In this document: in pieces, positions 1-5,705 of the stretch
How the letters are laid out: every line of letters starts with the position of its first letter
Numbering within the stretch: the first letter of the stretch is position 1
Assembly: GCA_002394165.1 (NCBI GenBank)
Contig: DGTA01000066.1
Location: 1,413 to 9,272, forward strand
Origin: Lachnospiraceae bacterium UBA4348
GTDB taxonomy: Bacteria > Bacillota > Clostridia > Lachnospirales > Lachnospiraceae
Direction: 5' to 3'
Length of the DNA stretch: 7,860 nucleotides
Notes under the pieces: model-generated
Databases searched by the model: none
Told to the model about the DNA's origin: nothing
The model's input: only the letters and a program-made list of their open reading frames with translations
Translations under genes and position numbers: made by a program

Positions 1-9
1 GTGCGAAAA

Positions 10-20
10 GGGTCAGACCC
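10..20. repeat. Short perfect palindrome GGGTCAGACCC
   Basis: GGGTC-A-GACCC is a perfect 5-bp inverted repeat around one base, located just upstream of the ribosome binding site of the lysozyme gene. The left flank is cut by the window edge, so I cannot tell whether it belongs to a larger repeat or hairpin. A GGGGTCAGACCCC-like core is, from memory only, a frequent dispersed motif in bacterial genomes. Confidence 0.3.
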
Positions 21-54
21 CTGCCTTGAGCCCCACGTTTCAAAGGAGGTCATC

Positions 55-1155
55 ATGCTGAATGCACATCTTTTTTGTGATGTGAAGCGGCGGCTCTGCC
101 GCCTGGCGCTCGTACCCGTATTTGTGTTTCTTGCGCTCTTGCTGCCGGCTTCCGGGACTTCCTGCGCGGCGAAAAGCAGCGCGAAGGCGTCCTACCGGAT
201 CATCTACAAGTATAATGGCGGATGGCTCACGCTCTGTCAGCGGATGAGGGGTGAGAACCCGACGACTTACACCGCGGAGGATGAAATTAAACTGGCGGAG
301 CCGTACCGGGAGAGATACCGTTTTCTGGGGTGGTATTCTTCGGCGGATTTCAAAAAGGGCTCAAGGGTAAAGGTCATTCCGAAGGGGTCGACCGGGACGA
401 TCAGGCTCTATGCGCATTTCGTGCCGTATGACGGGTATATTCACTTTGACCCGAACGGGGTGACCGATGATTTCCCGGCGGATATAAACTGTATTAAGGG
501 GAAGACTTATGTCCTTCCGGGAGCACGTGATCCCAATCTGGGAAGCTGGAATACGAAGCCGGACCTGACCGGGCGGTTCTATTATCCGGGACAGAAGGTG
601 AAGGACCTGGCGGTAAACGGAAGGAACGTGACGCTCTATGCGGATCCTTTCTCGCCGGGGAATAATATCGCGAAGATCACCAGGTATTTTGTTCGGATCG
701 GCTATTCGAAGGAAGCGGCTGCGGCCATCGCCGGCAATTTAATGTTCGAATCCGGCGGAGGGGCCTCCGATATTAAACTCAACGCGGTGGAATACAGCAC
801 GGGACGAGGCATCGGCATGGTCCAGTGGACCAACACGGTGGACGGACCGAGGAGGACGGCGTTTGAAAAGTTCTGCGCGTCTCAGGGGAAACCGTGGCCG
901 AATAAAGACCTGAAGGTGCAGGTGGATTTCCTGATCAGGGAACTGAACGGAAAGTACGGAGCGATCTGGAAATTCCTGCCGAGAATGGGATATCCGTCGG
1001 AGTATAAGATGACGCTGAAGCAGTTCAAAAAACTCAGAAATCTCTCAAAAGCCGTCGGCGTTTTTTGCGCCTGCTTCGAGCGGCCGTATATGAGGGACGC
1101 GCATCTGTCGACAAGGACGATGTACGCGAGGATCGCCTATCGATATGTGAATTGA
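55..1155 (+). CDS. Secreted InlB-repeat protein with phage-tail-type lysozyme domain
   Basis: Predicted 366-residue exported peptidoglycan hydrolase. I chose ATG 55 because AAAGGAGGT (42-50) lies 4 nt upstream; the frame stays open to the left edge, but those 18 extra residues have no visible ribosome site. Residues 11-39 form a basic then hydrophobic export signal. Cleavage near SCAA39 is plausible; Cys37 follows G-T-S, a poor lipobox. Residues about 47-122 and 127-197 are two beta-grasp (InlB/Listeria-Bacteroides type) repeats; the first has the typical FLGWY (90-94) and ends LYAHF, the second has a divergent GSWNTKPD and ends LYADPF. Residues about 201-366 match the phage-tail lysozyme family: IAGNLMFESGG (catalytic Glu candidate E232), GIGMVQW (252-258), then a helical region. 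By family it should cleave glycan strands in the wall. The domain calls are from motif recognition; the biological role (wall remodelling or attack on competitors) is inference. The next gene is convergent. Confidence 0.85.
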   Translation: MLNAHLFCDVKRRLCRLALVPVFVFLALLLPASGTSCAAKSSAKASYRIIYKYNGGWLTLCQRMRGENPTTYTAEDEIKLAEPYRERYRFLGWYSSADFKKGSRVKVIPKGSTGTIRLYAHFVPYDGYIHFDPNGVTDDFPADINCIKGKTYVLPGARDPNLGSWNTKPDLTGRFYYPGQKVKDLAVNGRNVTLYADPFSPGNNIAKITRYFVRIGYSKEAAAAIAGNLMFESGGGASDIKLNAVEYSTGRGIGMVQWTNTVDGPRRTAFEKFCASQGKPWPNKDLKVQVDFLIRELNGKYGAIWKFLPRMGYPSEYKMTLKQFKKLRNLSKAVGVFCACFERPYMRDAHLSTRTMYARIAYRYVN

Positions 1156-1188
1156 GAGATGGCAGGGTAGTGCCCTTGATTAGAACAA

Positions 1189-1275
1189 CATAAGACAAAG
1201 TCAAAGGATCTTAAGCTATTTGCCGCTTTTGAAAACGCTGCATATGCTTAAGATCCTTTTGACTTTGCCGTTATG
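1189..1275. repeat. Long imperfect palindrome (hairpin) after the lysozyme gene
   Basis: Arm 1196-1216 is the reverse complement of 1246-1267 apart from one extra base, giving a stem of about 21 bp around a 29-nt loop. After a small internal loop the pairing continues with CATAA (1189-1193) against TTATG (1271-1275). It starts 34 bp after the lysozyme stop and could act as a terminator or 3'-end protector, but no run of T follows on either strand, so a classic intrinsic terminator is not supported. The near-symmetric arms would also fit a miniature mobile or extragenic palindromic repeat. Confidence 0.6.
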
Positions 1276-1367
1276 CTGCATAACCCTTCACCCCTTCAAG
1301 GCAGTCCGGCGGTCCTATGCCATCTGCATATGACAAGGGGGGCACTCCTCTTCACATAGAGTAGAGA

Positions 1368-1502
1368 AAAAAAGTATTACCCTGTTCCAAAGGGGACGTT
1401 ACCGCAGCGCCGGTACTTGGCGAGGGCGAAGCCCGAGCCTTACGTACCGCTGCGCGAGGTAAGAGCGGGAGCGTTCCCCGTGGAACAGGATAATACTTTT
1501 TT
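1368..1502. repeat. Large multi-part palindromic element; possible bidirectional terminator
   Basis: Three nested stems are visible. The outer stem pairs 1368-1389 with 1481-1502 (22 positions, one mismatch, C1380/A1490). The middle pairs GGGGA-CG (1392-1398) with CGTTCCCC (1472-1479, one bulge), TTACC (1399-1403) with GGTAA (1458-1462), and GCAGCG (1404-1409) with CGCTGC (1448-1453). The top pairs GTAC (1413-1416) with GTAC (1444-1447), GGC (1419-1421) with GCC (1437-1439), and GGGC-GAA-GCCC (1424-1434). Bases 1463-1471 stay unpaired. Read on plus, the outer stem ends in T6 (1497-1502); read on minus it ends in T7 (complement of A 1367-1373). It could therefore stop transcription from both convergent genes, but it is far larger than an ordinary terminator and may be a dispersed repeat or structured RNA. 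Confidence 0.7.
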
Positions 1503-1533
1503 ATTCCTATATGTGTATAAGGACGGACCCCTG

Positions 1534-2646
1534 TCAGTCCCGCTCTTTCCGGGGCGTTTTTCCGTCATAGATATACATTTTTTGGCTGCCGCATTCAGGC
1601 AGCTCCCGCCTCATCCGGTCAAAGACCGGCTCGTAGTCCAGATCCGTGACCGGCAGGTCGATGCGCACGTTATCCAGCGCTGACAGACACATACCTTCGA
1701 GGATCTCGTAGCCATGATAAGCTGTGTCGATATTGCAGCTGTGTACCTTCGAATCATCCTCGATCCACTCGGCAAATTCAGTGTAATAAGGTGTCTGGAT
1801 GGGTACCTGCTGATGGTTGCGCCAGCCGGGCTCTTTCCCCTCGATGAGCCTTCCGCCGGTCGCCTTCGTGCAGGCACCCCAGAAGCCGTCCGTCTCCGCG
1901 TAGACATACCCGTCCGTGCCGTAGACGGTCAGGCGGTTGTCGCTGCTCCCGTATTCGGGCGGATTGTGGGCTTCGGCCAGGTAGCCGCACTCCACGTAGG
2001 CGTGGACACCGTTCTCCAGTTCCATCGTACCGAGCAGGTAATCGGGTGCCGGGTGATTGTCGTCGAGGCAGATGGGGCCGTGAACATGGCCGCATACCCA
2101 TTTGGCCCTGTATCCGCCGTTCGCCCAGAGAATGTAGTCGACATAGTGGGTGCCCAGCTGAGAAAACCAGGCCTGGCATTCCACGTGGATCTTGCGGATC
2201 TGCCCGATCTCCCCCTCATCGATCCTTCTCTTGAGAGACTGCATCTGGGACAGGTATTTCTGCTGGTGGCAGACCACCGCTTTGATGCCGCTGCGGTGGC
2301 AGAGCTCTTTCATTTTCTGTGCTTCCTGGAGGCTTTCCGCAATGGGCTTCTCCAGCGAGATGGCTTTTACGCCGCAGCGGACGCCCAGCTCGATCATGGA
2401 AAGACGCAGGTCCGGATAGGTCACGAACACAAAGACCTCGGGACGGGTCTCCTCCAGCATCTTCTCAGCATCCGTATACAGGGGCACATCATGAAGACCG
2501 TACTGTGCGGCGACGGCTTTCATCTTTTCCTCATCCAGGTCGCACAGCCCGACGACTTTATAATAATCCGGGTTTTCCAGCAGCCCGTGGAGATGGATCT
2601 TCCCGCGGACTCCCAGTCCCATCACGGCAACAGTGTGCACACTCAT
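1534..2646 (-). CDS. Gfo/Idh/MocA-family NAD(P)-dependent oxidoreductase
   Basis: A 370-residue protein, within the usual length for this family, which oxidises or reduces a sugar, inositol or related hydroxyl group in the cytoplasm using NAD(P). The N-terminus has the Rossmann nucleotide loop GLGVRG (residues 10-15), and a 'CDLDEE' segment (35-40) at the end of beta-2 whose acidic residues favour NAD over NADP. The family's EKP signature is at 99-101 (Lys100 is the expected catalytic lysine), and GTHYVD (165-170) supplies the likely catalytic His167 and Asp170. The C-terminal half is the alpha/beta substrate domain. Its start overlaps the stop of the upstream gene by 4 bp (ATGA), and the ribosome site AGGAGGG lies inside that gene's last codons, so translation is probably coupled. 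It is the last gene of the operon; the palindromic element at 1368-1502 lies downstream. Family is secure; substrate is unknown. Confidence 0.93.
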   Translation of the reverse strand: MSVHTVAVMGLGVRGKIHLHGLLENPDYYKVVGLCDLDEEKMKAVAAQYGLHDVPLYTDAEKMLEETRPEVFVFVTYPDLRLSMIELGVRCGVKAISLEKPIAESLQEAQKMKELCHRSGIKAVVCHQQKYLSQMQSLKRRIDEGEIGQIRKIHVECQAWFSQLGTHYVDYILWANGGYRAKWVCGHVHGPICLDDNHPAPDYLLGTMELENGVHAYVECGYLAEAHNPPEYGSSDNRLTVYGTDGYVYAETDGFWGACTKATGGRLIEGKEPGWRNHQQVPIQTPYYTEFAEWIEDDSKVHSCNIDTAYHGYEILEGMCLSALDNVRIDLPVTDLDYEPVFDRMRRELPECGSQKMYIYDGKTPRKERD

Positions 2647-3467
2647 GATTCCCTCCTCATTATATCGTTCATATAAGCGCCGTCAAGGCGGACGACGCTG
2701 TCCGGATCGAGCGCGGCCGCCGGGTTTTCATCCTCGACCATGATCCAGCCCCGGTAGCCTGTTTCGGCGAGAAAGCGGATGATGGCAGGATAATCGATGG
2801 CACCTTCCCCCATCACGGTCCAGGAGCCATCCGATGCGCGGTCCTTGAAATGGACGTGGCGGATGAGGCGGCGGTGGTCTTTCATAAGGGAGAGAGCATC
2901 GATCCCTCCGTTGACGATGTGCCCGACATCCGGCGCCCAGCCGATGGCGGTGTTCCCGAGCAGGCCGAACAGGATCTCATAATCTTCGGCACTGACGAAC
3001 AGGGAATTCCTGGCGCTGTTGGGATGGAAGCAGGAGACGATCCCCTCTTCAGCGGCGAGAACGGCCGCTTCCTGCATGCAGGCGATCAGGTTTTTCCTGC
3101 GCTCTTCCAGCACTGCCCCTTCCCCGCGCGGCTTCGACCCGGCATGGTGGCTCATCATGAGCTTCGCGAAGGGGAAATGCTTCAGGAAACTGACAGCCCG
3201 GCAGCTTAAGGCGCGCTCATCATCGGTCTGCGACGGCCCCTCCCAGTCCTGGTGAAGGACGAGGGCGGCCAGCTCCATATGGTATTTTTCAAGCAGGGAT
3301 GCCAGCTCCAGAGGGCGGTCGAAGTAGGGACCGAGCATGTCGATCTCGGCCTCAAGGCTTCCAAAACCGGCAAGGGAGGCCGCCTCAAGCATATGAGGGA
3401 CCTCCCCGGCATACTTCTTTCCCATTTTCCACGGGTATGTCTGGCATCCGAATCTCAGCCCGGCCAC
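2643..3467 (-). CDS. Sugar phosphate isomerase/epimerase-like TIM-barrel protein (IolE/IolI type)
   Basis: A 274-residue cytoplasmic protein of the xylose-isomerase-like TIM-barrel superfamily, which includes inosose dehydratase IolE, IolI, hydroxypyruvate isomerase and 3-keto-sugar epimerases or lyases. Visible markers: opening strand LRFGCQTYPW (4-13), EAEID (39-43), FHPNS (147-151), PDVGH (179-183), HVHFKD (204-209), GEGAIDYPAI (220-229) and MVEDE (243-247). D180, H206 and E245 are likely metal ligands. Where IolI-like members usually have a metal-binding Glu on strand 5, this protein has His148 in FHPN, closer to the 'YHxH' of IolE. The start is GTG at 3467, 5 nt after the stop of the cupin gene, with a weak ribosome site (AGG) overlapping that stop; a later start would delete the first strand. 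It overlaps the oxidoreductase gene by 4 bp. Whether it isomerises, epimerises, dehydrates or cleaves is not readable from sequence. Confidence 0.88.
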   Translation of the reverse strand: MAGLRFGCQTYPWKMGKKYAGEVPHMLEAASLAGFGSLEAEIDMLGPYFDRPLELASLLEKYHMELAALVLHQDWEGPSQTDDERALSCRAVSFLKHFPFAKLMMSHHAGSKPRGEGAVLEERRKNLIACMQEAAVLAAEEGIVSCFHPNSARNSLFVSAEDYEILFGLLGNTAIGWAPDVGHIVNGGIDALSLMKDHRRLIRHVHFKDRASDGSWTVMGEGAIDYPAIIRFLAETGYRGWIMVEDENPAAALDPDSVVRLDGAYMNDIMRRES

Positions 3468-3472
3468 GGTAA

Positions 3473-3871
3473 TTACCTGGCCAGATCCTGCACGAGGCCG
3501 ATCTGCTCAGGCGTCAGCGGCAGGATATCCGAGTTTTCATTCGAGGTGCTGGAATCTTCGATCAGGATCATCTTGGTATCCTTCTGAGTGACGGTGTTGT
3601 GCCACAGAGTGGCGGGGATGTTGTAGACTTTGTTCGGCTCCATTTTCACAGCGCCGAATTCAAGGCCGCCAGCCGTCTCGTTGGCGAAGATGAGTGTGCA
3701 GCTGCCCGCGATCAGGACGAACAGCTCATCCGTTAAATTGTGGCGCTCGAGATTGTCGATCCCGGTGATGTCGTTGGCCGGTTTCCAGTTCTTGATCCCG
3801 ACGGTCCATTTTTCATTTTCAAAAACGCGGTGCATGCCTTCGCCTGTGAATTCGTACTGTAAGATTTCCAT
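3473..3871 (-). CDS. Small cupin-like protein of unknown function
   Basis: A 132-residue protein with a single predicted beta-barrel of cupin type. The first cupin motif is partly recognisable in ERHNLTDELFVLIAG (42-56), where His44 and Glu49 occupy metal-ligand positions. The second is VYNIPATLWHNT (82-93), with His91 as a third ligand candidate. The second histidine of the classic HxH pair is absent. The C-terminus (about 107-132) is polar and may lie outside the barrel. A ribosome site AAAGGA lies about 8 nt before the ATG. It follows the second permease by 23 bp and precedes the TIM-barrel gene by 5 bp, so it is co-transcribed with sugar-processing enzymes. Small cupins in such operons may be sugar isomerases or epimerases, or sugar-binding accessory proteins; I cannot choose between these. 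Confidence 0.72.
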   Translation of the reverse strand: MEILQYEFTGEGMHRVFENEKWTVGIKNWKPANDITGIDNLERHNLTDELFVLIAGSCTLIFANETAGGLEFGAVKMEPNKVYNIPATLWHNTVTQKDTKMILIEDSSTSNENSDILPLTPEQIGLVQDLAR

Positions 3872-3894
3872 TTTGTTTTCCTTTCTTGTTGTCG

Positions 3895-4728
3895 TTAACC
3901 TTTGACTGCGCCTGCGGTGAGTCCTTCGACCAGTCGTTTCTGGGCGAAGAAGAACATGATGCAGACGGGGATGATCGTGATGATGCCGCCGGCCGTGAGC
4001 AGGCCCCAGTCGACGCCGAGCTGGCCGATGAGACTCTTTAAGGCGACCGGGATGGTCCTCGAAGCGTTGTTCGTGAACATGACCGCGAAGGTATATTCAT
4101 TCCAGGACGTCATGAAGATATAGACGCCGGTCGCCACGAGGGACGGTCCCAAAAGCGGCATGATGATCTTTAAGAAGGCGGTCCTGCGGTTGCAGCCGTC
4201 CACCAGCGCGGCCTCCTCAAGCGTCATGGGAAGGTCGTTCATGAACCCGTTGAGCAGCCACACGGAGAAGGGCAGAGTGAAGGTGGTGTAAGCCAGCACC
4301 AGTGCCCAGGGCGTGTAGAGGATCTTCAGGTTTCTCATGATCGAGTAGAGCGGGATGAGCAGCAGTACCGTGGGGAACATATTGTTGCTCAGGAACATCG
4401 CCATCAGTATGCGTCTCCCTTTGAAGCGGTAGCGCGAGAACGCGTAGGCCGCCAGGGTGGAGGCCGTCAGGGAAACGACGGTCGTCAGGGACGCCGCGAT
4501 GAGGCTGTTCTTCATGGCTGAGATGAAGTTGACGGTGGTCGTGAACAGATTCTTATAACTCTCCCAGGTGATGGCCCGGGGCCAGTAGGTGATCGCTCCG
4601 TACAGCTCTGTCTCCGGCTTTATGGAGGTGATAAAGATCCAGTAAAACGGAAACAGGATAAAGACAAGGAGCAGCACCAGAGGGAGATAAAGCGTCACGA
4701 ACTGCTTCAGGAAAGACTCTCTTTTCAT
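3895..4728 (-). CDS. Carbohydrate ABC transporter permease, MalG type
   Basis: A 277-residue inner-membrane subunit of a CUT1-family sugar importer, at the usual length for MalG/UgpE-like proteins. Six hydrophobic spans are apparent at about 13-35, 72-97, 106-131, 138-160, 193-218 and 241-262. The cytoplasmic EAA loop that docks on the ATPase is EEAALVDGCNRRTAF...P (171-191), and the segment after it (TSWNEYTFAVMF) is typical of the second permease. The C-terminal GLTAGAVKG ending is characteristic of this subfamily. ATG follows directly on the TAA stop of the first permease with no gap, and the ribosome site GGGAGGA lies within that gene's 3' end. No ATPase gene is present in the window, as is common in Firmicutes where one MsmX/MsmK-type ATPase serves many importers. 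The substrate class is inferred only from neighbours. Confidence 0.95.
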   Translation of the reverse strand: MKRESFLKQFVTLYLPLVLLLVFILFPFYWIFITSIKPETELYGAITYWPRAITWESYKNLFTTTVNFISAMKNSLIAASLTTVVSLTASTLAAYAFSRYRFKGRRILMAMFLSNNMFPTVLLLIPLYSIMRNLKILYTPWALVLAYTTFTLPFSVWLLNGFMNDLPMTLEEAALVDGCNRRTAFLKIIMPLLGPSLVATGVYIFMTSWNEYTFAVMFTNNASRTIPVALKSLIGQLGVDWGLLTAGGIITIIPVCIMFFFAQKRLVEGLTAGAVKG

Positions 4729-5604
4729 TTAATCGTCCTCCCCTCTGAATGTAAAGATCAGATACGGCACCGCCACCGAACAGAGCAGGATCGCCAGCAT
4801 GATGGCCATCGCGGAAGAGTATCCGAGATTTAATATGTTCGCTTTATTGAAGACATAAACGCTGAGCGTCTGCGTCGCATAGGCCGGTCCGCCTTCCGTC
4901 ATGTTGAAGATGACGTCGACTGAGTTGGCGACCCAGATAATACGAAGCAGCAGCGTGATCATGATCGTATTGCGGATGCTCGGGATCGTGATGCGAAACA
5001 GCTTCTGGACGGGAGAGGCCCCGTCGATATCGGCCGCCTCGTACAGCTCGTAGGGGATCCCCTGGAGGGCTGCCAGGATCATCAGCGCAAAGAACGGGAT
5101 GCCCTGCCAGACGATCGTGACGATGACAGCCGGGAATGCGGTCCTCGGGTTTGCCAGGAAGGCGATATTGTCGCCGGTTATATGCAGCTTTTGGAGAATG
5201 TCATTGACGACGCCGTAATTGCCGTCGTACATCCATCTCCACATCAGGCCGATCAGGACGCCCGGGGTGACCCAGGGGATCAGGCTGACGGCGCGCACAA
5301 CGCCCCTTCCGCGGAAAGAACGGTTCAGAAGCAGGGCGAGGATAAATCCGAACAGGAACTGGAATCCCACGCCGAAAACGACCCACTGGATGGTTTTGAT
5401 GAGCGATTTCCAGAACAGGGGATCCTTGAACAGGGCAGCATAGTTGGCCAGCCCGATGAAGGCGATGTCTTTCGGCTTCCTCAGATCATAATTCTGGAAG
5501 CTCATCCGGATGGCATTGACCACCGGGATGAAGACCACGCACAGAATGATAAGCACTGCCGGGGCGACCAGCAGATAGGGATAAATACTTTTCTTTTTTA
5601 CCAT
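4729..5604 (-). CDS. Carbohydrate ABC transporter permease, MalF/UgpA type
   Basis: A 291-residue inner-membrane subunit that pairs with the neighbouring MalG-type protein to form the sugar channel. It has six apparent spans (about 8-32, 70-93, 103-124, 155-180, 212-232, 262-286) and lacks the long periplasmic insert and extra spans of E. coli MalF, as expected for the UgpA/LacF-like form. The EAA loop is YEAADIDGASPVQKLFRITIP (188-208), and FNMTEGGPAYATQTL (233-247) is a typical signature before the last span. The ATG at 5604 has GAGAGGGA (5611-5618) 6 nt upstream. It lies 101 bp after the binding-protein gene, with a hairpin in that gap that may lower its expression relative to the binding protein. 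Confidence 0.95.
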   Translation of the reverse strand: MVKKKSIYPYLLVAPAVLIILCVVFIPVVNAIRMSFQNYDLRKPKDIAFIGLANYAALFKDPLFWKSLIKTIQWVVFGVGFQFLFGFILALLLNRSFRGRGVVRAVSLIPWVTPGVLIGLMWRWMYDGNYGVVNDILQKLHITGDNIAFLANPRTAFPAVIVTIVWQGIPFFALMILAALQGIPYELYEAADIDGASPVQKLFRITIPSIRNTIMITLLLRIIWVANSVDVIFNMTEGGPAYATQTLSVYVFNKANILNLGYSSAMAIMLAILLCSVAVPYLIFTFRGEDD

Positions 5605-5619
5605 AGCCTTTCCCTCTCA

Positions 5620-5652
5620 AAAACTGCTTTGCCGGGAAGGCAAAGCAGTTTT
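5620..5652 (-). terminator. Hairpin between binding-protein and permease genes (partial terminator or mRNA stabiliser)
   Basis: Arms 5620-5633 and 5639-5652 are a perfect 14-bp inverted repeat (AAAACTGCTTTGCC and its complement) around a 5-nt loop. On the minus-strand transcript the stem ends in five U residues and is followed at once by the ribosome site of the first permease. This looks like an intrinsic terminator of moderate strength, placed where sugar-transport operons commonly reduce transcription or protect the upstream message so that the binding protein exceeds the permeases. The structure is seen directly; the effect is inferred. Confidence 0.75.
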
Positions 5653-5664
5653 GCAAAGGTCCAT

Positions 5665-5693
5665 TCAGTTATCAGTACTCAGTCCCCGCGGGG
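5665..5693. repeat. TCAGT triplet repeat with 7-nt period next to CCCCGCGGGG palindrome
   Basis: TCAGT occurs three times at 5665, 5672 and 5679, exactly 7 nt apart, directly followed by the perfect palindrome CCCCGCGGGG (5684-5693). The stretch is noncoding, between the binding-protein stop and the intercistronic hairpin. It may be chance, or part of an mRNA structure or recognition site in the operon message. Confidence 0.35.
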
Positions 5694-5705
5694 CGGTGCA
5701 CAGAA

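Larger units (their letters stand above)
1156..1533. other. Gene-free convergent intergenic region
   Basis: This 378-bp stretch lies between the stop of the plus-strand lysozyme gene and the stop of the minus-strand oxidoreductase gene. I see no reading frame with a ribosome site. It holds two large imperfect palindromes (1189-1275 and 1368-1502), a small palindrome GTTATG-CTG-CATAAC (1270-1284) that overlaps the end of the first, and a 9-bp repeat CTGCATATG at 1238-1246 and 1324-1332. Segment 1285-1366 shows nothing else I can name. Confidence 0.8.

Noticed and set aside
1..54. An upstream GTG start that would extend the lysozyme protein by 18 residues
   Set aside because: The extension puts a charged segment before the signal peptide and has no visible ribosome site, whereas ATG 55 has AAAGGAGGT in an ideal position.
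1417..1683. An 88-codon plus-strand frame starting inside the large palindrome
   Set aside because: It starts at TTG within a stem, lacks a ribosome site and runs antisense into the oxidoreductase gene.
1714..2676. A 320-codon open frame on the plus strand opposite the oxidoreductase gene
   Set aside because: It is fully antisense to a gene with clear Rossmann and EKP motifs, has no ribosome site and no recognisable protein features; it is the usual mirror frame of GC-rich coding.
2643..3871. The cupin plus TIM-barrel pair as a C-glycoside deglycosidase (DgpB/DgpC-like) complex
   Set aside because: The neighbourhood is suggestive, but the small protein has cupin-type His/Glu motifs and, as far as I recall the DgpB family, does not resemble it. 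I keep only the general 3-keto-sugar possibility.
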